A stretch of DNA of 64,000 nucleotides from Crocinitomicaceae bacterium (lineage in GTDB: Bacteria; Bacteroidota; Bacteroidia; Flavobacteriales_D; Crocinitomicaceae), in the NCBI GenBank assembly GCA_024643725.1, contig JAHEMJ010000001.1, positions 89,138 through 153,137 of the forward strand, given 5' to 3'. The notes beneath the pieces were generated by a model that worked only from the letters and a program-made list of their open reading frames with translations, had not been told where the DNA came from and made no database searches. Positions 8,064 to 17,491 of this stretch are shown in pieces. The position numbers and the translations under genes were made by a program. Within the stretch, counting starts at the first letter, position 1; the number at the start of each line of letters is the position of its first letter.

Positions 8064-9998
8064 TTATGACAATTCCTCGGCGATTGCTTCTTGCACCATT
8101 GCAACAAACGCCTCTTGGGTAATTGAACCGTGATCTCCAGCGCCTCTTTGTCTTACTGATACTTGATTTGACTCAAATTCTTTCTCTCCGACAATTAACA
8201 TAAATGGCACTTTTGCCAACTCTGCATCACGTATTTTCTTACCAATTTTTTCATTTCGGTCGTCAACAAGTCCGCGAATATCGTAATTATTTAGGAATTC
8301 TAAAACTTTTTCTGCGTACTCGTTGTATTTATCTGAAATTGGCAGGACAATAAACTGCTCTGTTGACAGCCAAAGTGGGAAGTCACCAGCACAGTGTTCC
8401 AACAATACCGCCACGAAACGTTCCATCGACCCGAAAGGCGCTCGGTGAATCATCACTGGACGATGTTTTTGGTTATCCGCTCCAACATACTCTAAGTCAA
8501 ATCGCTCAGGTAAATTGTAATCGACTTGAATTGTTCCAAGTTGCCATTCGCGGCCTAAAGCATCTTGCACCATGAAATCCAATTTAGGACCATAAAATGC
8601 AGCTTCACCATATTCAACCACTGTTGGTAGTTCTTTTTCTGCAGCAGCTTCAATAATCGCTTGTTCCGCTTTCACCCAATTCTCTTCCGCACCAATGTAC
8701 TTTTCACGGTTCACTTGGTCTCTTAACGAGATTTGCGCTTTAAAATTGTGGAAATTCAATGTTTTCAATACGTATAGAACGATATCAATCACATTTTTAA
8801 ATTCTTCCTTCACTTGTTCCTGTGTACAGAAGATGTGAGCATCATCCTGCGTAAACCCACGGACACGTGTCAAACCATGTAATTCTCCGGACTGCTCATA
8901 GCGATAAACCGTACCAAACTCTGCAAATCGCGCAGGTAAATCCTTGTAAGATCTCGGTTTAGATCTAAATATCTCGCAGTGATGCGGACAGTTCATCGGT
9001 TTTAAATAAAACTCTTCATTTGGATCTGGTGTGCGAATCGGTTGAAATGAATCCGCTCCATACTTTTCGTAATGTCCAGATGTCACATAAAGTTCTTTGT
9101 TACCAATATGCGGTGTAATCACCTGCTGATATCCAGCTTTGCGCTGTGCTTTTTTCAAGAAATTCTCCAAGCGCTCACGCAAGGCAGCACCTTTCGGTAA
9201 CCACATTGGAAGACCTTGTCCAACTTTCTGAGAAAAAGTAAACAACTCTAATTCTTTTCCTAATTTTCGGTGATCACGACGTTTCGCCTCCTCCAATTTC
9301 TCCAAGTGCTCCGTTAATTCAGCTTGTTTTGGAAAGGTAACACCATAAATACGTGTTAACTGTTTATTCTTCTCATCCCCTCTCCAATATGCACCAGCGA
9401 TTGCCGTTAATTTCACCGCCTTGATGAATCCGGTGTCTGGAATATGAGGTCCACGGCATAAATCCGTGAAATTTCCTTGTGTGTAGAAAGTGATGGTTCC
9501 ATCTTCTAATTCGGACAACAATTCCAACTTATATGGATCTTGTTTTTCCGTGAAATAGGCAATTGCCTCTGCTTTGGAGATTTCCTGACGAACAAATGGA
9601 TTCTTTGCTTTCGCTAATTCCTTCATTTTTTGTTCAATCTTCTCTAGATCCTTTTCAGAAATGCTGTAATCCATGAAATCAACATCGTAATAGAATCCAC
9701 TATTTACAGGAGGACCAATAGCCAATTTAATTCCTGGATAATAGAACTCCAATGCTTCTGCCATTAAGTGAGCAGATGAATGCCACATGGTTGATTTTCC
9801 ATCCGTGTCGTTCCAGGTCAATAATTGCAATTCACAATTTTCATTGATTGGAAGGACCGCATCCTTCACTTGTCCATTGACACGTGCCGCTAAAACGTTA
9901 CGCGCCAATCCTTCGGAAATGGACGTTGCAATTTGCAACGCGGAAGTTCCCTTCGCATATTCCCTGATTGTTCCATCCGGAAAAGTAACCTGAATCAT
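8064..9998 (-). CDS. thrS: Threonyl-tRNA synthetase
   Basis: This 644-residue class II synthetase has normal length and domain order: an N-terminal TGS domain ([20 protein letters not shown]), an editing domain with [12 protein letters not shown], the catalytic core with the zinc-binding cysteine in [10 protein letters not shown] and class II motif 3 in [12 protein letters not shown], and a C-terminal anticodon-binding domain ([18 protein letters not shown]). It charges tRNA-Thr and deacylates Ser-tRNA-Thr. It is the first gene of a four-gene translation operon with a promoter box at 10023-10030. I see no T-box leader. Confidence 0.98.
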   Translation of the reverse strand: MIQVTFPDGTIREYAKGTSALQIATSISEGLARNVLAARVNGQVKDAVLPINENCELQLLTWNDTDGKSTMWHSSAHLMAEALEFYYPGIKLAIGPPVNSGFYYDVDFMDYSISEKDLEKIEQKMKELAKAKNPFVRQEISKAEAIAYFTEKQDPYKLELLSELEDGTITFYTQGNFTDLCRGPHIPDTGFIKAVKLTAIAGAYWRGDEKNKQLTRIYGVTFPKQAELTEHLEKLEEAKRRDHRKLGKELELFTFSQKVGQGLPMWLPKGAALRERLENFLKKAQRKAGYQQVITPHIGNKELYVTSGHYEKYGADSFQPIRTPDPNEEFYLKPMNCPHHCEIFRSKPRSYKDLPARFAEFGTVYRYEQSGELHGLTRVRGFTQDDAHIFCTQEQVKEEFKNVIDIVLYVLKTLNFHNFKAQISLRDQVNREKYIGAEENWVKAEQAIIEAAAEKELPTVVEYGEAAFYGPKLDFMVQDALGREWQLGTIQVDYNLPERFDLEYVGADNQKHRPVMIHRAPFGSMERFVAVLLEHCAGDFPLWLSTEQFIVLPISDKYNEYAEKVLEFLNNYDIRGLVDDRNEKIGKKIRDAELAKVPFMLIVGEKEFESNQVSVRQRGAGDHGSITQEAFVAMVQEAIAEELS

Positions 9999-10022
9999 CT
10001 GTTCTTATTGTATTTGAAGGTG

Positions 10023-10030
10023 CAAAGATA
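10023..10030 (-). promoter_or_regulatory. -7 box for the thrS operon
   Basis: CAAAGATA on plus is TATCTTTG on minus, an exact TAnnTTTG match 24 nt before the thrS ATG. Confidence 0.6.
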
Positions 10031-10057
10031 ATAATATCCAAGTGAAAAAGGAAGGAA

Positions 10058-10873
10058 TTATCCCTTCGTGTTTGAATCGGATAAATGCACCAATATTTGC
10101 TGAATGTCTTTCTGCAATGTTCGAAAGGATGCACCCATACCTTCAGAATCCAATTGCACATCTGGAATCTCCTTGGAAATGTAGGAAACAAAACGCCAAA
10201 CTTCGAGGATATCAGAAACATTAACGGTATACGGCTCATACGTTGGATTGGACGAAACCATTAAAAATTGCTGCGCCTCTTTCAATTGATTGAACACGTA
10301 TTTGAACACAATTCCATCGTTATTTGTCACCACCACACACGGTGTGTTCGATGGTAAACTCAACCAATCCTGAACAAATTCTCCAACAACATAAGATCCA
10401 TGAGAAACTGGAGGCATCGAATCTCCTGAAATTGGAAACGCTCTATATTTTCTGTCTTTGGATAGAAATGGTAACTTCAACGTTGGCAATTCGCGCATGT
10501 ACTCTGGATCAGCATAACCAGCAACGTATCCAGCCCTCACCTTCTCCGGAATCAATTCCACTTCTTCTTCATTATCGGCATTCACAACGGTCGTTAGAAT
10601 ACGTAAATTAGAACCTTTCGCACCGTTCTTCCAATGGTTTTCCATGGAACTCCAATCCGATTCACCATAAGTTGAAAAATCCTTTGCAATTAACTCATCC
10701 AAGGTTACTTTGTGGAATTGCGACATGGAAAGTAACATGTCCAAACTAGGCTGTGCTACCTCATTTTCATAACCACTATAAGTAGAGCGATTCAAACCAA
10801 GTGCTTGCGCAAGTTCTTCCTGGGATTTTCCAGAACGCTTTCTGAGAATTTTTAAATTGGCCGCAATAAACAT
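10058..10873 (-). CDS. XRE-type repressor with LexA-like S24 peptidase domain
   Basis: This 271-residue protein has an N-terminal helix-turn-helix (residues 6-60; SQEELAQALGLNRSTYSGYE is the recognition region) and a C-terminal S24 domain. The Ser/Lys dyad is visible: Ser152 in ISGDSMPP and Lys191 in GIVFKYVF. An Ala114-Gly115 pair sits ahead of it in VRAGYVAGY, where LexA and CI repressors cut themselves. A coiled tail follows (SFRTLQKDIQQILVHL). This is the architecture of a self-cleaving stress or prophage repressor, but Bacteroidota carry many chromosomal copies with no phage nearby, as here. Targets are unknown. Its own box is at 10894-10901. Confidence 0.85.
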   Translation of the reverse strand: MFIAANLKILRKRSGKSQEELAQALGLNRSTYSGYENEVAQPSLDMLLSMSQFHKVTLDELIAKDFSTYGESDWSSMENHWKNGAKGSNLRILTTVVNADNEEEVELIPEKVRAGYVAGYADPEYMRELPTLKLPFLSKDRKYRAFPISGDSMPPVSHGSYVVGEFVQDWLSLPSNTPCVVVTNNDGIVFKYVFNQLKEAQQFLMVSSNPTYEPYTVNVSDILEVWRFVSYISKEIPDVQLDSEGMGASFRTLQKDIQQILVHLSDSNTKG

Positions 10874-10893
10874 TTTCTTGTCTTTTTAGACTA

Positions 10894-10901
10894 CAAAAAT
10901 A
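10894..10901 (-). promoter_or_regulatory. -7 box for the XRE-S24 regulator
   Basis: CAAAAATA on plus is TATTTTTG on minus, an exact TAnnTTTG match 20 nt before the ATG. Confidence 0.5.
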
Positions 10902-10943
10902 ACAAATTACGAATAACTCATCAAAATTTTGATTAATATTTCA

Positions 10944-11717
10944 TCATTGAGAAACGAAGCGGTAACTGATGTAGCCACTCACCGTTCCAGATCCTGCGTT
11001 AAATCGGGACATACCCGCGTATTTCAGGGCTTGCTCCATCATACAGGCCGAAGCATTTGAGCTTCGATTTTGATCAACGGACTTCGAGATCACACGTCCT
11101 GCATTGTTCACCGAAATATTTACGACAACGGTTCCGGCTGAATTGTAGCCGCATGTATAGCCTGGATTGCGCACATACCATTTTTTATTTTCGAAGGCTG
11201 TTCGTCCAGGAAGAGAGAAATCAACCATCACACTTCCCGCGAATTGATTTTGACTCCCGCTTTGATTCGTTGAACTTACGTTGCGATTCGCTGAGTTTGG
11301 CGCTGAATTTTTCAATCGCTCCGCTGATTCTGTTCGGATTCGTTCACGTTCTTTTGCACCACCAAATTCTTCGTATAAACTGCGTTCAAAATCACGTGCT
11401 GACTGCTCCGGATTACCTGAACGGGTAGAACTTGCCGCATCTTGAGACCAGTCCTGCTGTGAACGCTGTCGCGTATCGGATGCGTCGCGCACAACGTTTC
11501 TCACTTCCCCACCAGCAGACATCATCGGATCTTGTTGTAAAGTCAATTCCACTTCCTCTGGAACCTCTTCAATGGATACAGAGAATTCATCTGCTTCAAT
11601 GGCTGTTTCTTTCCGAACGGTGGTCAATTCCAAATAGACGAAAATCCCAACATAGATGGTCATAATGGCCATCAAAATCTTAAAAAATTGTTCGGGATTT
11701 CGGAGCATTCTTTTCAT
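10944..11717 (-). CDS. TonB-like envelope protein
   Basis: This 257-residue protein has a short cytoplasmic start, one membrane helix (about 14-34, ILMAIMTIYVGIFVYLEL), an acidic segment, a Gln/Ser/Arg-rich periplasmic linker and a C-terminal domain (about 180-257). That domain carries GTVVVNISVNNAGRVISKS and ends SGYISYRFV, as in TonB C-terminal domains. TonB proteins pass proton-motive energy to outer membrane receptors. The linker lacks the usual Pro-rich repeats, and no ExbB or ExbD is nearby, so the partner is unknown. Its start overlaps the WG-repeat gene's stop by 4 nt, suggesting translational coupling. Confidence 0.7.
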   Translation of the reverse strand: MKRMLRNPEQFFKILMAIMTIYVGIFVYLELTTVRKETAIEADEFSVSIEEVPEEVELTLQQDPMMSAGGEVRNVVRDASDTRQRSQQDWSQDAASSTRSGNPEQSARDFERSLYEEFGGAKERERIRTESAERLKNSAPNSANRNVSSTNQSGSQNQFAGSVMVDFSLPGRTAFENKKWYVRNPGYTCGYNSAGTVVVNISVNNAGRVISKSVDQNRSSNASACMMEQALKYAGMSRFNAGSGTVSGYISYRFVSQ

Positions 11718-13699
11718 TCCACCAAACTTATGAATGAATGTGTCATTGGGAAATAGTAACTTAGTTTATCTCCTTCTTGTAAAACGAAACTTTCATGATC
11801 GAAGCGTTGAATGCGATCGTATTGAATGGCCAAAACTTCTTTTCCATCGCGTGTAAATATCCCATGTTTCTCTTCAATACTTAAATAGAAATACTGTTGC
11901 TCAAAGGGTTTGATATTTGAAAAGGTAACAGGTAACACCATTTTACCTCCTTCATTCACCAAGCCAAAAAATCCTTCGCGCTCAACTAAGTAGCCCATCT
12001 CTGGAAAATACCGAATAAAGTCATATTCAAAAGGAAGAATGACTTTCCCTTTCACATCCAGCAAGGCCCAATTTCCTTTGTCTTTGACTGGCCAAAATCC
12101 GGTGTAGGGTCCACTTGCTTCGTAAACCGGTTTTTGAACCAACTTACCAGTGACATCCATCAATCCATATTTTTCTTTTTTTCGGTATACCGCATAGCCA
12201 TGATGAAACTTGGCCACATTCAAGGCATCAGAAAACCATTCAACATTGGAAGGCAACATGAGTTTACCCGTCGAGTCAATGTAATTTAATTGTCCATTCA
12301 CTTTCACCACTGCCCTATTTGATGACGAATCTAAATCTCCAATAAATTCATATTCTGGATGCACCTTAGACATTTTATGAGAAAAAGTGAGCTCCATTGG
12401 AGAATCAATGTACTCAACTTGTTCAAAATTCAAATCATACATGGTTATCTTTCCATCCTTTTCCGTATCGTAAAAACTTCCTGTAAAACTGATATCATTA
12501 AACTCAAGAGGAAAAACCAATTTACCAATTCTATCAATCACTCCATATTTGTCACCCTTGCGGACAATTGCACGGTTATTCACAAACTCAAGAATTTCAT
12601 CGTATTGAAAATCTACCACCACTTGATTTTTCTTATCAATGATACCAAATTTGTCATCCTTCGAAACAACCGCTAATCCTTCTTGAAAAGGACCCACTTC
12701 GTTATACATCGCTGGAATGATTAATTTTCCTTGGCCGTTCATGAATCCATAACGACTTTCCTTGATGACCGGGTACAACTTCATTTGAAACAAATCGATG
12801 TCCACCGCTAATTCTTGCATAAATGGATAATCGGGATAATCTCTCTGAAAATCATGGTATTTTTCTTCTGAATAATCCTTCAAATAAATTTTATAGACAT
12901 TACGCCAAGCTTCATTGACAAATGGATTGCTTTGATAGGTCCGAACAAAAGAAGCATATTCTTCCAGGGAATGCTGTGCGGTTGCCAAGGAATAAATTTC
13001 CTTTGCCGCTTCCATATGATGGGTATTTTCTGGACAATCCTGATAAAAAGACACGAAAGAAGTCAACAAACCATCTTTGGTGTATTCTTGAAATTGTAAA
13101 TCGTAAAATAAGTGTTGTGCTTCTTGTACAAAGGAAGATTCCGGAAGGGAATCGATGTAGGATTTTAAAGCACTTGACACTCCTTTTTCCTTTGCTCGCT
13201 CAAAGGCCAATTGATCCCGTAAGTATACAGCTGTGTTTTTCGAGGGGAAAGTTGGATGTTTTTCAATGAACTGATTCCATGCTGAAACAGAGGGTTTTAA
13301 TTGTATTTCATTAAAAATCAACTGACTGACATAGTCTCTTTGTGCAAAAATGGCATTGACATCCAAATTAAAATCGCTTTTCCACTTCAAGACTTGTTTT
13401 TCAGGAACATTGGACCAAAGTGATTCTGATTGCAACACAAAACGATAGGAACTATCTAAATTTCTAAAATCGTTTGTTGCGTATAATTTCGATAGTCCAT
13501 AATAAGCAATCGCCGTACTTTTTTTCAATCCTTTTCGAAAGTACTCGTTCGCTAAACCATAATTTTTATCCGACAAAGCTTCCATTCCTTTTTTGATGGA
13601 TTTTTGCCCAAAGCCATTCAACGAAAAAACCAGAAAAAAAAGTAAAACGCTTTGCTTTAGCAAATGACGGAACGAAATCATATTCTTTTGTCTATGCAT
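11714..13699 (-). CDS. Exported WG-repeat protein
   Basis: This 661-residue protein has a signal peptide (SVLLFFLVFSLNGFGQ) and an N-terminal helical, TPR-like half (from EALSDKNYGLANEYFRKGL). The C-terminal half is made of WG repeats, each around 30-40 residues, recognisable in YGFMNGQGKLIIPAMYNEV, KFGIIDKKNQVVVDFQYDEI, KYGVIDRIGKLVFPLEF and KYGLMDVTGKLVQKP. WG repeats form beta-propeller-like binding surfaces with no known catalysis. The first ATG (13699) overlaps the nadE stop; a second at 13681 gives a more usual signal peptide length. It is cotranscribed with nadE and the TonB-like gene. Confidence 0.8.
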   Translation of the reverse strand: MHRQKNMISFRHLLKQSVLLFFLVFSLNGFGQKSIKKGMEALSDKNYGLANEYFRKGLKKSTAIAYYGLSKLYATNDFRNLDSSYRFVLQSESLWSNVPEKQVLKWKSDFNLDVNAIFAQRDYVSQLIFNEIQLKPSVSAWNQFIEKHPTFPSKNTAVYLRDQLAFERAKEKGVSSALKSYIDSLPESSFVQEAQHLFYDLQFQEYTKDGLLTSFVSFYQDCPENTHHMEAAKEIYSLATAQHSLEEYASFVRTYQSNPFVNEAWRNVYKIYLKDYSEEKYHDFQRDYPDYPFMQELAVDIDLFQMKLYPVIKESRYGFMNGQGKLIIPAMYNEVGPFQEGLAVVSKDDKFGIIDKKNQVVVDFQYDEILEFVNNRAIVRKGDKYGVIDRIGKLVFPLEFNDISFTGSFYDTEKDGKITMYDLNFEQVEYIDSPMELTFSHKMSKVHPEYEFIGDLDSSSNRAVVKVNGQLNYIDSTGKLMLPSNVEWFSDALNVAKFHHGYAVYRKKEKYGLMDVTGKLVQKPVYEASGPYTGFWPVKDKGNWALLDVKGKVILPFEYDFIRYFPEMGYLVEREGFFGLVNEGGKMVLPVTFSNIKPFEQQYFYLSIEEKHGIFTRDGKEVLAIQYDRIQRFDHESFVLQEGDKLSYYFPMTHSFISLVE

Positions 13700-14465
13700 T
13701 TTTCAATTCTGAAGGAATGAGGCAAACGGGTATCGGCTCCATTTTATGTTTATTTGCGGAATGGAATCCTCTGTAAATACGCAGTACTTCATGTTCTCTA
13801 ACAGTAAGATTCGCTTCATCACCTGTAAAATCCATGGCCCATTCTAATTCTGGATACGTAGCGCCAATTTGATCTTCGTCACTTCGTCCATCTTCCCAAA
13901 GTCCATCGGTTGGAGCAGCGGTTAAAATAGATTGAACAACTTGAACAGACTCTGCCAATTGAAAGACCTGCGTTTTGGTCAAATCAGCGATTGGACTCAC
14001 ATCCACACCGCCATCTCCATATTTGGTGAAAAATCCAACACCAAAGTCCTCCACTCGATTCCCTGTCCCAGCGACCAAACAACGATTTGCTTGTCCAATT
14101 GCGTACAAAGTTGTCATACGCAAACGAGCACGTGAGTTCGCCATCGCTAACGGCTGATTCGTTGTTTCAAATGGCATTAAAGACTCAAAATTATTGAATA
14201 GATCCGTCAATGGGATTTCAAATGAGCTCACATTCTGGAAGCGTTGAGAAAGATCTTGGATGTGTTCCTGTGCTCGGTTGTATTCTGCGGATGTTTGCCG
14301 AATCGGCATATTCAACAAAATGACTTTTGCGCCAGTCAACGCACACAAAGTTGATGTCAACGCAGAATCAATCCCACCTGAAACACCAATGATGAATCCA
14401 TCAACTTTCGCTTTTTCCTGGTACGCTTTTAACCAAGAAACAATATGTTCGACAATTGGATTCAA
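13692..14465 (-). CDS. nadE: NAD+ synthetase, ammonia-dependent
   Basis: This 257-residue protein has the PP-loop SGGIDS (residues 29-34) that adenylates nicotinic acid adenine dinucleotide, a later GTGNRVEDFGVGFFTKYGDG stretch that binds the substrate, and LTKTQVFQLA. It lacks the glutaminase domain of long NadE forms, so ammonia is the likely nitrogen donor. It makes NAD+ in the last step of the pathway. It starts directly after the outer membrane protein gene (stop and start adjacent), and gldB and gldC lie just beyond on the other strand. Confidence 0.95.
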   Translation of the reverse strand: MNPIVEHIVSWLKAYQEKAKVDGFIIGVSGGIDSALTSTLCALTGAKVILLNMPIRQTSAEYNRAQEHIQDLSQRFQNVSSFEIPLTDLFNNFESLMPFETTNQPLAMANSRARLRMTTLYAIGQANRCLVAGTGNRVEDFGVGFFTKYGDGGVDVSPIADLTKTQVFQLAESVQVVQSILTAAPTDGLWEDGRSDEDQIGATYPELEWAMDFTGDEANLTVREHEVLRIYRGFHSANKHKMEPIPVCLIPSELKNA

Positions 14466-15293
14466 TTAGAAAAGAATTGAAAATTTCAACACCACTTGAT
14501 TTTGCGTTGATTTATTGGAGAAATAGACTTTGTTTAAATTTTGATCTAGAATGAACAATGATTTTTTATCATCTGATCGATCTAAGAAAAGCGGCACGAA
14601 TCCATAATAATAACCGAGTTCAGCTTTCAATACCGTTGTTCCAGCAAAATTCCATTCCGCTCCACCGGAGAAACCAATGTTTGAATTGAAGATGAACAGT
14701 TCCCCTTTTGAACTCATATCCACATTGTCTTTATTTACCCATTGTGCCAAGGGATCATTTAAATTATCCAGAGTAAATCCAGAATCATTGATTTTGTTTG
14801 ACACCAAAAAGCGATTTCGCAATCCAAAATTGGCGAAGTAGCGAAAATCACCGATGAATTCCGTTCTAAAATTCAGGTAAATAGGCAAGCTAATGTAAAT
14901 TGGATTGTACGTGCGTTCGCTCAATAAAAAGAATTTATCTGTTGTGGCCACCGTTTCTTTCTGTGTTTTAATGACTTTGTCCGTGTAGCGATAAAAAACA
15001 TTTGAATTCTCTTTTTTGTACTTCAAGTTTTCGATATCGAATTCAAGACCGAAGGTATAAGCTAGGTTTTTAGACTCTTTAAATGCTTTCGTGAAATTGG
15101 TTCCCATCGTAAAGGTTGATCCAACGCCATTTGCAGAAAGATAATTGGTTCCCATTTTCAACATACTGATTCCAACACCTCCAACTAATCCAGCTTGCAA
15201 AGACTTATCTCCAACCGTTTGAGCCTGTCCACCAAGCGTGAAAAATGCCGTAAAAATAACGCAACTTGTTCGTTTGATTAAGCGTGATCTCAT
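14466..15293 (-). CDS. Outer membrane beta-barrel protein (PorT-like superfamily)
   Basis: This 275-residue protein has a signal peptide (SCVIFTAFFTLGGQAQ) and an array of alternating amphipathic strands ending in an aromatic residue (QVVLKFSILF), the usual signature for barrel insertion. The pattern GLVGGVGISMLKM near the start is typical of small Bacteroidota barrels grouped with PorT. Its role is unknown; the first position in a nadE operon gives no functional clue. Its promoter box (15323-15330) lies 2 nt from the divergent gldB box. Confidence 0.78.
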   Translation of the reverse strand: MRSRLIKRTSCVIFTAFFTLGGQAQTVGDKSLQAGLVGGVGISMLKMGTNYLSANGVGSTFTMGTNFTKAFKESKNLAYTFGLEFDIENLKYKKENSNVFYRYTDKVIKTQKETVATTDKFFLLSERTYNPIYISLPIYLNFRTEFIGDFRYFANFGLRNRFLVSNKINDSGFTLDNLNDPLAQWVNKDNVDMSSKGELFIFNSNIGFSGGAEWNFAGTTVLKAELGYYYGFVPLFLDRSDDKKSLFILDQNLNKVYFSNKSTQNQVVLKFSILF

Positions 15294-15312
15294 TTGATTC
15301 TGTTTTAAGTGT

Positions 15313-15320
15313 TAATTTTG
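15313..15320 (+). promoter_or_regulatory. -7 box for gldB operon
   Basis: TAATTTTG matches TAnnTTTG and ends 19 nt before the GTG start at 15340. Confidence 0.55.
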
Positions 15321-15322
15321 AA

Positions 15323-15330
15323 CAAAAATA
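15323..15330 (-). promoter_or_regulatory. -7 box for the barrel-nadE operon
   Basis: CAAAAATA on plus is TATTTTTG on minus, 30 nt before the ATG at 15293. It lies only 2 nt from the gldB -7 box, so the two polymerases would compete. Confidence 0.55.
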
Positions 15331-15339
15331 AGAATTATC

Positions 15340-16353
15340 GTGAAACACTTCCGTTTGTTATTTGTGCTTTTTTCACTTGGGATTTTCCTACTCTCTGCTT
15401 GTTCTTCCAACTCCTACGAGGTGGACCTAGATGAAGTTCCATTAAAGGTGAATTTTATTAATTTAGACTCACTTTCTTTGCACGCCAACTGGACAAAACG
15501 CGATCAACTTTTCATGGATTTAAAAAAGAAAGACGAAGAACTATTCAACTTTGCTTTTTCTTATGCCTTGGAGATTCCACTTGCATCGGATACAGGATTT
15601 AGAAATGGCATCGATCGCTTTTACGCGAATCCCTACATCGCATCCCTTGAGAAAGCGTTGCAAACGAAAACATCATGGCGTCAAGCATCCAGCACAGAAA
15701 TTTTGAACGGATTCAAACGGTTATCCTTTTTCCTTCCATCTTGGAAACAACCCAAACAAGTTTATTTCATTAACAGTCGCTTTGCAGCAAGTGCATTTTG
15801 CACGGACAAATCGCTGGCCATCGGACAAGAACGTTACTTAGGAGCGAAAGACCGACTCATTCAACAATTGCCCTCTTCTCAATTTTACGGTTGGATCAAA
15901 GAAGCAATGGAACCAACATTTGTCTCGTCGGATGCTTTACTCGTTTGGATTAGCACGCATGGACTAGAAGAAACAACGGAAAACTATGCTTCTGAAATGA
16001 TTCGTTGGGGAAAAATGTTGTTCCTCACGCACATTTGCTTACCAGATCAACCCGAATCTAACATTGTGCGTTACTCCAAAAAAGACTATGAATGGGCAAA
16101 TGCGAGCACCAAATCTTTCTGGCAATATTTAGTGGATGAAGAAATGCTGTTTAAAACGGATGAAGAAACGAGAATGAACCTCTTGCACGAAGGTCCATTT
16201 ACCATTGGTCTTCCGCAAGAAAGTCCAGATCGAATGGGCCGATTCATGGGTTACACCATCGTCAAACAGTACATGGAAAACAACGACGTCAGTCCAAAAG
16301 AGCTGATGAAAACCCCTTACAATAAAATCCTTCAAAAATATCAAGCGAATTAA
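15340..16353 (+). CDS. gldB: Gliding motility lipoprotein GldB
   Basis: This 337-residue protein starts at GTG with a lipoprotein signal peptide ending FLLSAC (Cys21). The order of features (IDRFYANPYIASLEKAL, then the central TDKSLAIGQERYLGA, and GPFTIGLPQESPDRMGRFMGYTIVKQYM at the end) matches GldB. Several middle motifs resemble zinc-peptidase-like folds, but the catalytic residues appear lost. GldB is needed for gliding in Flavobacterium johnsoniae. gldC follows at 2 nt, as in other Flavobacteriia, and this supports the call. Confidence 0.92.
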   Translation: MKHFRLLFVLFSLGIFLLSACSSNSYEVDLDEVPLKVNFINLDSLSLHANWTKRDQLFMDLKKKDEELFNFAFSYALEIPLASDTGFRNGIDRFYANPYIASLEKALQTKTSWRQASSTEILNGFKRLSFFLPSWKQPKQVYFINSRFAASAFCTDKSLAIGQERYLGAKDRLIQQLPSSQFYGWIKEAMEPTFVSSDALLVWISTHGLEETTENYASEMIRWGKMLFLTHICLPDQPESNIVRYSKKDYEWANASTKSFWQYLVDEEMLFKTDEETRMNLLHEGPFTIGLPQESPDRMGRFMGYTIVKQYMENNDVSPKELMKTPYNKILQKYQAN

Positions 16354-16355
16354 TT

Positions 16356-16703
16356 ATGAGCGATCAAATCACAAAGAAATCAGACATCGTCTTAACGGTT
16401 GGACTTGACTCCAATCAAATTCCAACGGCGATTAAATGGAGTGCTCCAGATACCAATGTTTCGGACGCAGCCGCTTCCGCTTTTCTTTTATCCATTTGGG
16501 ATCCAAAAGAAAAAAATACCATGAAAATAGATTTGTGGACAAAGGATATGAGTATTGAGGAAATGAAGCAATTTTTCCATCAGACCTTATTGACCATGGC
16601 GGATACTTTTGAAAAAGCCACAGGTGAGCATTTGATTAGCGAGGATTTAAGAGATTACTGCTATCATTTTGCCACAAAAATGGAAATCCTTCCAGAGGAA
16701 TGA
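16356..16703 (+). CDS. gldC: Gliding motility protein GldC
   Basis: This 115-residue cytoplasmic protein reads like GldC along its whole length: ITKKSDIVLTVGLDSNQIP, then IKWSAPD, AFLLSIWDPKEKNTMKIDLW and LLTMADTFEKATGE. There is no signal peptide or membrane segment. GldC aids gliding in F. johnsoniae, but its biochemical role is not known. It sits between gldB and a DUF2797 gene whose start overlaps its stop (ATGA). Confidence 0.93.
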   Translation: MSDQITKKSDIVLTVGLDSNQIPTAIKWSAPDTNVSDAAASAFLLSIWDPKEKNTMKIDLWTKDMSIEEMKQFFHQTLLTMADTFEKATGEHLISEDLRDYCYHFATKMEILPEE

Positions 16704-17491
16704 AATTTATCTTAGAAAAAATGCACACGAAGCACGAGGAGGTCATTCATTATTACCTTCCAACTGCTCCTGAATGGACTTTCATGAACCAATTTATTGG
16801 CCAGGATATCCAATTGCATTGGACGGGTAACATTTTTTGCCGATCTTGTAGTAAGTCCACTAAAAAATCCTTTGGAGAAGGATTCTGTTTTTCGTGTTTC
16901 TCAAATGCACCTGAAGCGAGTCCATGCATTTTGCATCCAGAATTATGTGAAGCACATTTAGGCAAAGGACGCGACATCGAATACGAATTAAAACACCATA
17001 ATCAACCGCATTATGTTTATTTGGCTGCTACGGACATCGTGAAAGTTGGTGTAACTCGAAACACACAAGTTCCAACACGGTGGATTGACCAAGGAGCAAA
17101 TGCTGCCATTATTTTGGCTGAAGTCCCAAACCGATATTTAGCGGGAGTGATTGAAGTCGCCCTGAAGGATTTCTATGCGGATAAAACAAATTGGCAAAAC
17201 ATGCTTCGCAATATCCAAGATGAATCCATCGATTTGGTGGATGAAAAATGGCAAGTATGCGAAGAATTACCATCGGACTTAGCGCAATATTGGCTCGAAA
17301 ACGATGAAATTCTTACTTTTAACTATCCAGTGGAAAAGTATCCCAGTAAAATTCAGTCGACCAACTTTGACAAAGAACCAATGATTCAAGGGAAATTAAG
17401 CGGCATACGTGGACAATATTTAATCCTGGATGAACAACGTGTCATCAATTTGAGACGACATACTGGATACGAAATTGAATTTACAGCCTAA
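16700..17491 (+). CDS. DUF2797 protein with zinc-ribbon-like cysteines
   Basis: This 263-residue protein has the DUF2797 signature: a Cys cluster (CRSCSKSTKKSFGEGFCFSC, then CILHPELCEAHLG) that probably binds zinc, followed by RDIEYELKHHNQPHYVYLA and VKVGVTR. The latter resembles the start of a GIY-YIG nuclease-like fold (tyrosines in HYVYLA, arginine in VTR). The function is unknown; a nucleic-acid role is inferred from those folds. It is translationally coupled to gldC (4-nt overlap) and to the GtrA gene (1-nt overlap). Confidence 0.85.
   Translation: MKFILEKMHTKHEEVIHYYLPTAPEWTFMNQFIGQDIQLHWTGNIFCRSCSKSTKKSFGEGFCFSCFSNAPEASPCILHPELCEAHLGKGRDIEYELKHHNQPHYVYLAATDIVKVGVTRNTQVPTRWIDQGANAAIILAEVPNRYLAGVIEVALKDFYADKTNWQNMLRNIQDESIDLVDEKWQVCEELPSDLAQYWLENDEILTFNYPVEKYPSKIQSTNFDKEPMIQGKLSGIRGQYLILDEQRVINLRRHTGYEIEFTA

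Noticed and set aside
10058..10873. Prophage region around the S24 repressor
   Set aside because: All neighbours are housekeeping or envelope genes; no integrase, att site or phage structural gene.
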